A stretch of DNA of 64,000 nt from Liolophura sinensis (taxonomy: Eukaryota; Mollusca; Polyplacophora; Chitonida; Chitonidae): positions 59,842,512 through 59,906,511 of the forward strand of contig NC_088301.1 of the NCBI RefSeq assembly GCF_032854445.1, given 5' to 3'. Positions 47,801 to 55,990 of this stretch are shown piece after piece. The notes under the pieces are model-generated. The model made no database searches. It saw only the letters and a list, made by a program, of their open reading frames with translations, and was not told where the DNA came from. The stretch's first letter is position 1. Every line of letters starts with the position of its first letter. Made by a program: the position numbers and the translations under genes.

Positions 47801-50288
47801 GAAAATTAGGTACTGGACACAATGAACTCACCATGTCTGATGTGATACATACCAAGTGGCAGTGTGTGTAGAAAATTAGGTACTGGACGCAATGAACTCA
47901 CAATGTCTGATCGTACATACCAAGTGGCAGTGTGTGTAGAAAATTAGATACTGGACACAGTGAACTCACAATGTCTGATGTGATACATACCAAGTGGCAG
48001 TGTGTGTAGAAAATTAGGTACTGGACACAATGAACTCACAATGTCTGATGTGATACATACCAAGTGGCATTGTGAGTAGAAAATTAGGTACTGGACGCAA
48101 TGAACTCACAATGTCTGATCATACATACCAAGTGGCAGTGTGAGTAGAAAATTAGATACTGGACACAGTGAACTCACAATGTCTGATGTGATACATACCA
48201 AGTGGCAGTGTGAGTAGAAAATTAGGTACTGGACGCAATGAACTCACAATGTCTGATCATACATACCAAGTGGTAGTGTGTGTAGAAAATTAGGTACTGG
48301 ACGCAATGAACTCACAATGTCTGATGTGATACATACCAAGTGGCAGTGTGTGTAGAAAATTAGGTAGTGGACACAATGAACTCACAATGCCTGATGTGAT
48401 ACATACCAAGTGGCAGTGTGTGTAGAAAATTAGGTACTGGACACAATGAACTCACAATGTCTGATGTGATACATACCAAGTGGCAGTGTGTGTAGAAAAT
48501 TAGGTAGTGGACACAATGAACTCACAATGTCTGATCATACATACCAAGTGGCAGTGTGTGTAGAAAATTAGGTACTGGACACAATGAACTCACAATGTCT
48601 GATGTGATACATACCAAGTGGCAGTGTGTGTAGAAAATTAGATACTGGACACAATGAACTCACCATGTCTGATGTGATACATACCAAGTGGCAGTGTGTG
48701 TAGAAAATTAGATACTGGACACAATGAACTCACAATGTCTGATCATACATACCAAGTGGCAGTGTGTGTAGAAAATTAGATACTGGACACAGTGAACTCA
48801 CAATGTCTGATGTGATACATACCAAGTGGCAGTGTGTGTAGAAAATTAGGTACTGGACACAATGAACTCACAATGTCTGATGTGATACATACCAAGTGGC
48901 AGTGTGAGTAGAAAATTAGGTAGTGGACACAATGAACTCACAATGTCTGATCATACATACCAAGTGGCAGTGTGAGTAGAAAATTAGATACTGGACACAG
49001 TTATATGTCACCGTCAGTCAACGGATTGTTACAGAATGTCAGCTGACTTGGAGGCATTCTGACATAGAACTGGCAAATAGTTCTTTATTGCAGTAAATAA
49101 CAGTTTTATATAAACAGGTTTTTTCCACGCAAATAATGTCTTGGTTATGTCTTGGACAGCAGCCATGTCTGTCATACACATATGGTTAGAAAATTAGTTG
49201 AGGTAAAAAGGACATAGATTTGTATATGAAGATCCAACATTTTAACAGTTTAAAGAGATTTTTCAGGAGATGTTTGTGTTATATTTGTATTTTTCAGCTG
49301 CTGGATGGATCAGTATACGTCATACTTTGCCTTCTTGTTGCCCATTGGGCTGATTATCTTGGTAAACCTGGTGGTGTTCGCCCTCATCATATGGACCATC
49401 TGTACCCGGCCCAAAGGTTTGCAGACCAACCAGTCCAAGACAAAGTCAGCCATGGTCAGTCTGCAAGCAGGCATTGCATGTTTTGTCTTACTAGGTAGGT
49501 TGATTAAATGACCAGGTTGTTAATCAGATTGAACTAATGATGTCTCTCACTGAAAGAGTGAAATTCATGTACTGAATTACCAAACATATATACATGTAAA
49601 TATGGGATATGTGTTATGTTTTATGTGATATGTTTTTTTTCCACTGTTTGGCCAACATAACCAACAACTCCACTATAGGAAATTATGATGTGTTTGGGTT
49701 TTGTCTAAGGTCAAGGTTAGTTGTTGTCTTAAACTATTGTCTCGAAGACTGTATACACAGTCAGTAAGAATATCAGGGTGGGTCCTGATGTGATGAACCC
49801 TGAAGCCACTGATTTTTGTCTAGCACAACTTCACATGTGACCTTTGTCCTGTAGATATCAAAATCACACACAATATATTGTACTAAAGGATCTCTTTTTA
49901 TTCATTTACAGGCTTAACATGGATCTTTGGCTTTCTAGCCATTGAGAATGCCCGCCTTGTCTTCCAGTACATTTTCACAGTCCTGAATTCCTTCCATGGC
50001 TTCTTCATATTTTTGTTCTTCACCCTGAGGGAGAAGAAGGTCCGGCAGCAGTGGAGGGCATTGTGTTGCAAGAAGACAGAGCGACAGAGGCCATACGTCT
50101 CCTCTGAGATGTACTCTAATTCCAACAAACATTCCGGAAGTGACGACACAACATCCAATTTCACTTCACAGATGGTCATCGATAATGGTGGAAAGTTCCA
50201 GCGAATTAATAGCTCTGGCGAAAGTGTAGAAACAAACAAACCAACTCAGGAATCCATGTCCTTCATGAGTAATCGATATAAGCATTAA
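23940..50288 (+). CDS. Adhesion G-protein-coupled receptor with two N-terminal C-type lectin domains (21 coding exons)
   Basis: This gene was assembled by hand from GT-AG introns with matching phases; it totals 3882 coding bases and about 1293 residues. Order: signal peptide (1-22); C-type lectin 1 (about 37-182); C-type lectin 2 (about 194-337); region of unknown fold with a possible SEA-like part (338-568); hormone-receptor motif (about 569-635); GAIN domain (640-943) with GPS cleavage between Leu936 and Thr937; seven helices (about 950-1205); polar tail. Adhesion GPCRs self-cleave at the GPS and expose a tethered agonist, here starting TNFAVLI; the lectin domains should bind sugars or another ligand at the cell surface. 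Two one-base frame breaks (near 35513 and 39587-39589) interrupt the frame as given. Read literally, translation stops at 35531 after 537 residues. Their lengths cancel and all other exons are well preserved, so assembly errors seem likelier than gene death. No vertebrate orthologue is claimed. Confidence 0.88.
24169..24237. repeat. CA/TA microsatellite in intron 1
   Basis: Short CA run followed by a pure TA tract of about 28 units. Confidence 0.92.
24382..24618 (+). CDS. Lectin-aGPCR exon 2: first half of C-type lectin 1
   Basis: After a short N-glycosylatable linker it gives CPYLW, CFRAFFQEAANWSQALRIC and DGFLLK, the expected Cys, aromatic and WxxAxxxC-like pattern of a lectin domain start. 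Acceptor ttaacag, donor GTATGG, phase 1 to 1. Confidence 0.88.
25031..25110 (+). mobile_element. Possible second tRNA-derived retroposon head
   Basis: GTGGTCCATTGGTTAGG and GATTTCAATCCTGG resemble tRNA box A and box B, spaced about 55 bases apart, but the sequence then runs into a minisatellite. A weak call. Confidence 0.35.
25126..25717. repeat. 43-bp minisatellite in intron 2, about 13 copies
   Basis: The unit contains TGACGATAAGGTTTCCCTGC and TGTCATTGAGCATTGGGCCA, ending about 135 bases before exon 3. Confidence 0.93.
25852..25966 (+). CDS. Lectin-aGPCR exon 3: core of C-type lectin 1
   Basis: YVWTGLHIHPRTGKLIWDE matches the WIGL core and following strand of lectin domains. Phase 1 to 2, donor GTAAGT. 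Confidence 0.87.
26465..27790. repeat. 62-bp minisatellite in intron 3, about 21 copies
   Basis: The unit contains GTGTGGTGGGCCCTAAAGCT, GAGGGCATTTAATAGTTAGC and CCTCATGTTTTAAAA. Copies on the right are the most uniform. It ends about 110 bases before exon 4. Confidence 0.92.
27902..28071 (+). CDS. Lectin-aGPCR exon 4: end of C-type lectin 1
   Basis: Contains WSSGQPN, the position of the EPN/QPD sugar-selectivity loop (here QPN, an intermediate form), then a Cys pair and RPFICQ, the typical domain end. Phase 2 to 1. Confidence 0.88.
28217..28415 (+). mobile_element. SINE copy with internal deletion
   Basis: Same family as 9158-9427. The head (TGGCTCAGTTGG) joins directly from GAGCCTCTC to AGCAACCTGCGG, so box B and its surroundings are missing. 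TCCTAGAGG at 28208-28216 and 28416-28424 forms a 9-base target-site duplication. Lies in intron 4. Confidence 0.88.
28525..28917. repeat. 38-bp minisatellite grown from a SINE head
   Basis: About ten copies of a 38-base unit, TGACCCAGGAGCTTCCGTGG then CCCAGTGGCTGAGCACAA. The unit matches the 5' tRNA-like end of the window's SINE family, and the array runs straight into the rest of a SINE (next entry). Confidence 0.9.
28918..29062 (+). mobile_element. SINE body following the amplified head
   Basis: CATCAATGTGATAAATTTG, GAGTTCAAGTC (box B) and CTTATGCTGGCTTTTTCTC correspond to the SINE family's middle part; the 3' tail is lost or eroded. Confidence 0.72.
29232..29429 (+). CDS. Lectin-aGPCR exon 5: first half of C-type lectin 2
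   Basis: Starts GHPCSEGWYGGTYLDKCYS with HSMAEKNC and LVSPSS following, a second lectin-domain start. Phase 1 to 1, donor GTAAGT. Confidence 0.87.
31035..31603. mobile_element. Element bounded by terminal inverted repeats (DNA transposon or MITE)
   Basis: The left end (31035-31080) contains GGGCATAAAAAAATGGGCCG then TACTTTCAA. The right end (31553-31603) contains the near reverse complement (TTCAAAGTAGGACCCATTTT then TATGCCCAG), and similarity extends outward into ACATATA/TATATGT. About 570 bases overall, in intron 5. A 64-codon minus-strand frame inside (31251-31445) is not recognised as a transposase. No clear target duplication. Confidence 0.62.
31662..31901 (+). CDS. Lectin-aGPCR exon 6: second half of C-type lectin 2
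   Basis: FWTGLKYN, YFWEDG, LNWTEGKNCGIIY, WKWEDC and YQICELP give the WTGL core, paired cysteines and domain end. The loop before NCGII reads SLNWTEG with no EPN/QPD triplet, so calcium-dependent sugar binding by this second domain is doubtful. Donor GTATTT, phase 1 to 1. Confidence 0.87.
32234..32512 (+). CDS. Lectin-aGPCR exon 7: unknown extracellular region
   Basis: Starts RSYQATLKLKTATGEVSGG and includes LSPESKAVFLWNWEVVFS. It is beta-rich and I recognise no named domain. Splice phases 1 to 1 fit both neighbours. Confidence 0.8.
32870..33165. repeat. Degenerate repeat in intron 7
   Basis: Irregular copies of GTGGACATAGGTGTATTT and TGAACATTGCATCCTT at roughly 35-75-base spacing. Confidence 0.6.
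33237..33450 (+). CDS. Lectin-aGPCR exon 8: unknown extracellular region
   Basis: Starts DYLTFRCRLDISNLF and ends VELTLRHFSYLG. No named domain is recognised. Acceptor tgtttcag, donor GTAAAT, phase 1 to 2. Confidence 0.8.
33762..34460. repeat. 49-bp minisatellite in intron 8, about 14 copies
   Basis: The unit contains CCTCAGCAAAACAATCCACA and ACAGATGATGTACTTGTACC, ending CGGATACA. Confidence 0.92.
34497..35268. repeat. 40-bp minisatellite in intron 8, about 19 copies
   Basis: The unit contains CTTCCCCACACAACACATCC and ACTGTCATTTCATCACCCAA. Because 40 is not a multiple of three, the 276-codon frame across it cycles through all three readings of the unit; no protein is implied. Confidence 0.93.
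35425..35623 (+). CDS. Lectin-aGPCR exon 9: SEA-like part, with a frame break
   Basis: The first part reads RTHLMAHFNATVKLRSN then DRLEAAVL. From 35515 the coding sense continues in another frame as DFTRAMKTAIREEANG and VNKVLDSLEVLPT. One base appears to be missing near 35513. Without it the first frame meets TGA at 35531, and the second frame has TGA just upstream, so no splice solves it. Ends in phase 1 in the second frame, matching exon 10. Possibly SEA-like. Confidence 0.75.
37005..37150 (-). mobile_element. SINE 3' fragment (reverse orientation)
   Basis: TTTATTTGTTTATTTGATTG, CAAGAATATTTCACT, GCCAGCATTATGGTGGGAGG and CCCCGGGGGAAACCCATGAC are the reverse complement of the SINE tail and body. 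The tRNA-like head is absent. Intron 9. Confidence 0.85.
37289..37381 (+). CDS. Lectin-aGPCR exon 10: hormone-receptor motif, first part
   Basis: KCVELRDKSSAGLPFGLPG then ETYRSEETC has the Cys, Gly-Leu-x-(W/F) and Cys spacing of the HRM domain found in many adhesion and secretin-family receptors. Phase 1 to 1. Confidence 0.8.
38155..38415 (-). mobile_element. Diverged SINE copy with an internal duplication
   Basis: Reverse-orientation SINE body. 'ccgcaggttgctgccagacc' and its flanks are present twice (about 38265-38300 and 38345-38375), so part of the body was duplicated. Intron 10, ending about 130 bases before exon 11. Confidence 0.78.
38545..38669 (+). CDS. Lectin-aGPCR exon 11: hormone-receptor motif, second part
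   Basis: AHCSGDFYDGLKWVIINQTK and a further Cys complete the HRM. The exon ends LDDLEK, the usual start of the GAIN domain. Phase 1 to 0, donor GTAAGT. Confidence 0.82.
39133..39279 (+). CDS. Lectin-aGPCR exon 12: GAIN subdomain A
   Basis: Helical text FDIADSLANISRNTEDLVPE and ITGILEKIVGQERVDTR is typical of GAIN subdomain A. Phase 0 to 0. Confidence 0.85.
39544..39639 (+). CDS. Lectin-aGPCR exon 13: GAIN subdomain A, with a frame break
   Basis: MTIDNVMKV is followed, after one apparently extra T in the TTT at 39587-39589, by DPDMLMKPQMTDSTST, the continuous GAIN pattern leading into exon 14 (R-LLQILEKYTERA). With the extra base the frame meets TGA at once. The acceptor (39542-39543) has a weak pyrimidine tract. 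Ends phase 2, matching exon 14. Confidence 0.72.
40553..41435. repeat. 40-bp minisatellite in intron 13, about 22 copies
   Basis: The unit contains ACTCATTCACTCACTCAACA and GTACATGTTAAACCCCAAGC, with internal CACT length changes. Confidence 0.94.
41558..41588. repeat. CATA tetranucleotide microsatellite
   Basis: Seven or so copies of CATA about 40 bases before exon 14. Confidence 0.9.
41627..41937 (+). CDS. Lectin-aGPCR exon 14: GAIN domain
   Basis: Gives LLQILEKYTERAILG, RVLALEMWNVQNSTEVNG, an acidic run (DEDEDDDDND) and VDVSISLPPSLIQ, the classic strand before GAIN subdomain B. Phase 2 to 1. The donor GTCTGG is unusual, but the phase match with exon 15 supports it. Confidence 0.83.
42419..42612 (+). 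CDS. Lectin-aGPCR exon 15: GAIN subdomain B
   Basis: SFIVQRLDVLFSG, NTSVVGSLIVSASLGNE and IRTIFFVNQ match the beta strands of subdomain B. Phase 1 to 0, donor GTAAAA. Confidence 0.87.
42993..43151 (+). CDS. Lectin-aGPCR exon 16: GPS cleavage motif
   Basis: CVFWDF, GGWSGRGC, YYECSCNHLTNFAVLI contains the four cysteines, two tryptophans and the HL/T cleavage triplet, with the cut between bases 43130 and 43131. All residues needed for self-cleavage are present. Phase 0 to 0. The donor lies in a tandem repeat (see 43144-43376). Confidence 0.93.
43144..43376 (+). repeat. 37-bp tandem repeat carrying six copies of the exon 16 splice donor
   Basis: The unit includes the last exon bases and the donor (CTCATT then GTAAGTTGTATGTGCAGATT). 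GTAAGTTGTATG occurs at 43152, 43192, 43229, 43266, 43303 and 43340. Only the first gives the correct exon end; an in-frame TAA at 43230-43232 would end any transcript using a later donor in the normal frame. Confidence 0.9.
43700..43818 (+). CDS. Lectin-aGPCR exon 17: transmembrane helix 1
   Basis: Short polar linker with KIDEVHNTAL then a hydrophobic helix (TVITIIGLSLSIIGLSLTV) ending in LLFR. Phase 0 to 2. Confidence 0.93.
44062..44336 (+). CDS. Lectin-aGPCR exon 18: helices 2 to 4 start
   Basis: NQKTLFNLALALLAAWILFL (helix 2), an extracellular Cys (VGCLVVAVLLHYFLLAGFMW) and LVEAVLQYLRFV (helix 3) are family B2 hallmarks. Ends in the start of helix 4. Phase 2 to 1. Confidence 0.95.
44814..44889. 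repeat. TA microsatellite in intron 18
   Basis: About 38 pure TA units. Confidence 0.95.
45531..45615 (+). CDS. Lectin-aGPCR exon 19: helix 4
   Basis: GVPLIPVIVVLSINYNLYYR: the hydrophobic helix and start of extracellular loop 2. Phase 1 to 2, donor GTGAGT. Confidence 0.93.
45800..48999. repeat. About 46 copies of a 70/68-bp minisatellite in intron 19
   Basis: The unit contains GGTACTGGACACAATGAACT, CACAATGTCTGATGTGATAC and ATACCAAGTGGCAGTGTGTG. Two length classes differ by 2 bases (GATGTGATACAT versus GATCATACAT) and are interspersed, with further A/G and C/A variants. It fills almost the whole intron between helices 4 and 5. Confidence 0.96.
49298..49494 (+). CDS. Lectin-aGPCR exon 20: loop 2, helix 5, helix 6 start
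   Basis: CW of extracellular loop 2, then FAFLLPIGLIILVNLVVF (helix 5) and an intracellular loop rich in Lys/Ser before helix 6. Phase 2 to 1, donor GTAGGT. Confidence 0.94.
49912..50288 (+). CDS. Lectin-aGPCR exon 21: helices 6-7 and C-terminal tail
   Basis: GLTWIFGFLAIE (helix 6 signature), QYIFTVLNSFHGFFIFLFF (helix 7), then REKKVRQQWRALCCKK, a basic start of the tail with a possible palmitoylation Cys pair, and about 65 polar residues to TAA at 50286-50288. Confidence 0.95.
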
Positions 50289-53200
50289 TGAGGATTCACG
50301 CTTCAGACCTCCTAGGAGGAACATTAATGTGATACTTTCTAGCATATACAAAATATGACGTCTTACAAACCTAAGAAGACCTTTATATGCTTAAGCCATT
50401 GAAGATGCTCATGAACGATTTCTGCACATAGAATGACATTTGGTTCCTTTGAAAATTCCAGGAGGAAATGCTGTTGGGATGCTAGAAATGCCTTGTTGAT
50501 ACTACTTTATACTGTGTGCACTGCCTAAATGTTGGAAATTTACCAAAGCATAAATTCATGTTTTCACACTGACTGTATCAGAACCTAGCTTAAAATGTTG
50601 ATACGCCTTCTCTTTGAAGCTGGACCAGCATGTTGCGTTTACCAGAATGAAAGTAAAATTGTTGGTATGACATTTGCCTGAAGATGGAAGCATGACTGCT
50701 TCTGCTAGTGTGCTGTGATGAAAAGGTCTTATGTGAAAAGTCACGTATCCAGAAACATTTGGTTGTACTGGCAATTTTTCATGATAGATGAAACTTGAAT
50801 GTTATAGTGATGAGACGGGATACAGCCGACATGCAATCTCATCTCGCACAATAGAGATTACATCTAATCAAGAGGGGCAATCCGATGACTGCCGTAAATA
50901 CGGAGGAGCTGAGGTAGTTCTATATGTGTACAGATGTACCACATGTAGATAGACCACCTCCACAAAAGTGGATGTTTTTTTTATCCATTATTTATAGTTA
51001 AAGAAAAAAAAAATTAAGTATAGCAGATCAGATATCCAGCAAAAAACTTGGCACAAAAACATTTTCATTTCTCTTTTAGGGATTTTGTAAGACAGATGAA
51101 TACATTCACCTGTGTGAAATCTATGGTGGGGTTTATGAGCCATACAGCAGGTGTTTTATGGGTGTGTTTGGGCAACGTTTTTGGAGTTTTGGATGACGTA
51201 GATAGCACTCTTATTCCAACACGCTGCATATGTACTGCTACTCACGAGAAATGACCACTCTAAACACAGCTTTTAATGTTGGATTAGCTCTTATCACCCA
51301 AAAGTAAAAGGCAACAAATAATGATGTAAAGAAATTTGCCTACAGGTAAATACAAAGCAAGAGTCATTTGGCATGTGAGTTTGGCTTTCCCACCTTACAA
51401 TTCCAACATTTGACTTCATCTTATTCTGTCAAAAAAGCATGGAAAAAAAAAAAAACAACTTTTGGAGAGTTTTCAATAATTTTACAGTGTAATCTCCTTA
51501 AGAGATTACCTCAGCCGACTCGGTCTGCATGGCGTTGGGAATTTAGGTCAAGTAAGTACTAATGAAACCATTTACATTCATGAACTTTGGGGAACTGCTT
51601 TATCTATGCTTAAGTCTAAGAATCCTGATACTATAGCCATTGTCAGATAATATTTTACTGAGTTTAATATACCACTTTATTTTCTTCATCATGCTCACAT
51701 GCATGATCACTGTGTATTCTTGTGCAACAGCACCTGCAGTTGTTACCAGGAAGTATGGAAGTGTGTATGTGTCATACCAGGCCTATGGGTGTCCACATAG
51801 GGTTATAACAAGGCAGGCAAAGAATTGTAGTTAATAAGCACAGTTTAACTTAACCCAGAGTTTGATGATAAAAATATTTTCAGTTGGTTATCATCAGTAA
51901 AAGGGAGTATTCTTGTACCGGTCCAGTGACCATGTATATACACAGGCATCTACCTCATGTATTCTGGTTAAAATTGGTGCTATAACAGAAAACACGGTCA
52001 CACTGACACTGGTACCTGCCAAGTTGCCATGATGTTCACAAGGATAACGAACAAAGTGTCAAAGGTCATCACTGACAAGCTAGAAATCACCCTGCTCTGC
52101 AACACCTGCAATAGGATCTCATTTCTTCACAGATGTTAATTTATTTCAAAAAATGATTGTTACTTGACTTATATTGAGACTCAATGCTTAAAGCACAAGG
52201 CTATTCAAAAAATTCTACTCTGGTGACTTGGTTTTATTAAAGTTATAGTTTTAGTTATAGGTATTTTAAATTCATTATGTGTGAAGCAAAGGGTAATCTA
52301 GCTCATAAACTTGGTCAAACAACTAAATGAGATGAAATGTTTTGTTATGTTCTAATCACAACACTGTGAACAAGCTTACTATATATCTTGTGAGTTTTAA
52401 CATATTTTTATCATATTGCTCAACAATGTTGTATTTTACATGTTTTTCCTTACCCTTTGTTAGTATTGCTAACTTGGGCTCATTCCATACATTATGTTTT
52501 TACATCAGTCTTTTTTTTTCTGTTCAATGTATTTATCCTAATTCCTCAACCTTTTGGCATATGAAAGAGTAACTTTCAGTGCAATTTTATGCACATATTT
52601 AATTTGAGTTTGGAGACAAAACTATATTGGTTGGATTGGCCAGCTTCACCACTTCCCAATAAGTACTGTTTTATCAGCCAACGCAGAATAATGCCTTTAG
52701 AATATGCTTGAATAAACACATTGACCACATCTGAAAAGGTTGAAGAATTACAGTAGACAAGTTTTATTGTTTATAGGGGTATTTATAAAATGTAATACAT
52801 TGTAATTTTCTTATACACAACTTTAAAAGCTATATTAAAGTTTATATATACATTGTATTTTTTTGTACCATAAAGTTAGTTTTAAGGTGTAAGGAGAGAA
52901 CCCACACTGTAAGGATTTTTAACATGTTTATCTCAGTTCCTAAGTCCAAACATAGTAAAGAAACATCTTTCATGATTTAAGCAGAGCATTGCCTTTCATT
53001 ATTCTCTCAATTTTAGACAAAATCTTCCATATTTAGAAAGCTATGACCGCCTGTCAAATTTTTGATTTTTATTTTAAATTGTGCCAGCAATTTTGCACTT
53101 GTTTATCTCATTTTTTCAGTTAGTAAAAATTATAGGTACTACATAAAAATCTGTTTTCTAATTAACTAGAAACACTTCTGCTTCATTGCTCTTCTGCTGA

Positions 53201-53542
53201 GTATATAAGCCTCCGTTGTACACCTGAAATCCATGCTTTCTGCGGATCTGAATGTAGTACATTTAGTGATGTACACTTGTACATTTCATCTGCAGCTAAA
53301 TTACTTTTATCTCCATCTAAGTTTTTAGTAAGTGATATTTTTGGTGGAGTAATGTGTACATGACATACTTAACTGATGAAGTTCTTATTTTCTTCTGAGA
53401 TTTTAGAAATGTGGCCAAAGGGTATGTTTATTATGAATTGTGAGATTTTTGTTCATGCATGTTTCATATACATGTGTAGCTATTGGGGTAAATTGATGTT
53501 TAAGTTTAGCTATCATCTTAGATTGGCTATGTGCAAGTGTGA

Positions 53543-53757
53543 CGCTGGACAAACTTTTTACAGGTGGACAAACATGTTACAGCTGGACACAACTGTTATA
53601 GCTTGACCAAGTTGTGACAGATGGACATGCTTGTTACAACTGGACAAAGTTGTTACAGATGGACATGCTTGTTACAACTGGACAAATTGTTACACATGGA
53701 CACAGTTGTTACATATGGATACAGTTATTACAGATGGGCAAAGTTGTTACAGAATGC
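53543..53757. repeat. Short degenerate repeat
   Basis: About ten copies of a roughly 19-base unit such as GTTACAGATGGACAAAGTT. Confidence 0.75.
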
Positions 53758-54306
53758 ATAATCAAGGAATAGTGTCCATATTTGAAATTGTCCATCAGTC
53801 ACAAAATAAAATAAACAAGTACAGAAAAATATGTCTGCATTTAGTTACATTAAACAACTTGGCCAAAAAGTCAAGTATCCTGTTGTAGTAAGTGAAGTTA
53901 ACAAAGCATCTGACACAACTGGTTTTCTCAGTGCATGATATCTAGAAGTGTAGATAAAATATGCTGCCCGATTTTCAGGCAAATCCTGAAATATACTGTT
54001 TGTTAATTTACATATTATGGTAGTGTTGGAAAATTCAAGATATTTTCTGATGAGTTGTGTTAAAAAAACATTATTATATATGAAACTCATTACACTATTG
54101 TATGTACATGTATGCACAAATGCCACTGGGACCCTCCAAATAAAATATCATCCGTGAGAGGCTTTTACTATATGTACTATGTATATAATGCTGGGTAACT
54201 CTAAAAACATGAGATATCATTCACATTCTTAATACTTGTAGTACTTTATACAGGTTGTAATCCATGGTCACTACACCATTTTGTAGATTTCTTGTACATA
54301 TTTTGA

Positions 54307-54312
54307 AATAAA
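54307..54312 (+). terminator. Candidate poly(A) signal of the receptor gene
   Basis: AATAAA in an AT-rich setting, the last such signal before the opposing kinase gene's own candidate signal. Confidence 0.35.
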
Positions 54313-54360
54313 ATACTAAGAAGAATTAATATACTTCAGTTTTCATTTGTATTTCTTTTC

Positions 54361-54366
54361 TTTATT
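54361..54366 (-). terminator. Candidate poly(A) signal of the kinase gene
   Basis: AATAAA on the minus strand, about 1.6 kb past the stop codon at 55964. Other minus-strand AATAAA sites lie closer to the stop (about 54936 and 55151). Confidence 0.3.
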
Positions 54367-55963
54367 ATAAACTTTCATTAAAGAAAAACATGCAAGGTGC
54401 AAGTATACAAATAAATCCTCTCACACCTACAATTAACAACGTTTGGTAAATGGCGTTTTCAAAAGTACCCTTCTCTAGATCATTGCTTGTACATGTCCCA
54501 TACAGGTTTGAGCTGTCAGAATGGTTGCTATCAACAGAAACCAGGCATTCAGAGAATATCGGTAGCTCACCTGATTCAGCAGTTTATAAAACTGCATAAT
54601 GTTCCAGTCGTGATACATTCAAATACTGACCTCTAAACCAAAATATACTAGAATGATTGACACTGTCATACACAGACATAATTTTCAAAGTAGACAGTGC
54701 CAAGATCTTGCCATTAAATCAACAAGAAAGGTCAAGTATTATTATCCTGTCACAACTATGACTTTATCGTATGCATAACGTCAGGATGAAGATGCATACC
54801 TGAGTGTCAATCTTAAAATATGTGCATACTCGCTAAATTTGGTCAGGTATCAAAAATGCACTGGCAAATTTGATCAACATCGTGTAATGAAGCACACAAA
54901 TACACACACACAGCTTTTCAATAAAATATAACATTTATTAAAAACATTCAGTTTTGGTACTCATAACTCGTGTATAAAAATATATATATATACCATAGAA
55001 GCCCCTGTATTGTGTACAAAAGTTTTATCTGTCTACATTCCTATATCACACCCCCATTTCAATAAACAACATGCGACAAAAGTGGAAAAATACAGTACCA
55101 TTATCAATATGTACATATAAAAGATCTGTAGTGTGTGAAGAGATAAAATTTTATTTACTTTCCACTCTTAAAGCTGTATCCATCCATTAATCTACGATTC
55201 ACAACTGCTGTTATGTACATGCACATCTTTATTCAATTTTCCGATGCCTAACTAGCTTACTATTTTGCTTGTATCAGAGTATTTCTTCAACTTTACACTT
55301 ATTTTTGAGTGACAATGTAAATGAATGGATCCACCAAGCAGGAAAGACCAGCTATTTGTTGACCTAGTTTATCAACTGTCACTGAGAAAGTTTATCAATC
55401 AATGGACCTAGATACTGAAAGTGAAAGTGACTGGGGTAAAAATCTTTTCTTATTATGACTTTTCATATTTAACAAAAATAATCTGAACTGTCATCACATT
55501 AGGTACTGCCATGAAACTTGTATATTAATACAATAGCTTTCTGACAACCAACATTCAATAACTCACAGGACAACGGTTACATGGGATAAACACGGAAAAT
55601 ACATTTGCACCAATTTTATGAAAGTAGTGTAATCTGCTGACGGTAAAAATCTTATTTTAAAACTGCAAAACTGATACACAAGGCTTCTACTGAAGACAAG
55701 TTTGTTATAACTGAACTGTCACAGATTGGTACATAGGGTACAAATCACCAGCCCATAAACTCTGTCAGAGCTACACATACACTGTTTTAACTACCATGTT
55801 CAAGGCTGCAGAAGTTCAGGCTCAATGCCCAGCTGGCGATGATGGTCAGCTATTTTACCATATCAAAATCTCTGTTATATTCTTCCTATGCACCAAAATG
55901 CCAGTGTTAAGCCTTTCAGGGTTATCCACAGTTTATCAGAAGGATGCTGTTATTACAGTGGTG
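54367..55963 (-). other. Probable 3' UTR of the kinase gene
   Basis: AT-rich sequence with no coding exon recognised; several minus-strand AATAAA signals. Confidence 0.45.
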
Positions 55964-55990
55964 TCACAATGCTAGAATCTCCTGGAACAC
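55964..55990 (-). CDS. IRAK-like exon G: last coding exon
   Basis: Nine codons, VFQEILAL then TGA (55966-55964), joined in phase 0 to exon F. They complete the final kinase helix (ALVKD-VFQEIL). Acceptor TTGATTACAG. Confidence 0.82.
   Translation of the reverse strand: MFQEILAL

Larger units (their letters stand above)
50289..54330 (+). other. Probable 3' UTR and downstream flank of the receptor gene
   Basis: No further coding exon was recognised. AATAAA signals occur at 52711 and 54307 among others; the true end cannot be set from sequence. Open frames here are short and without domain character. Confidence 0.45.
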
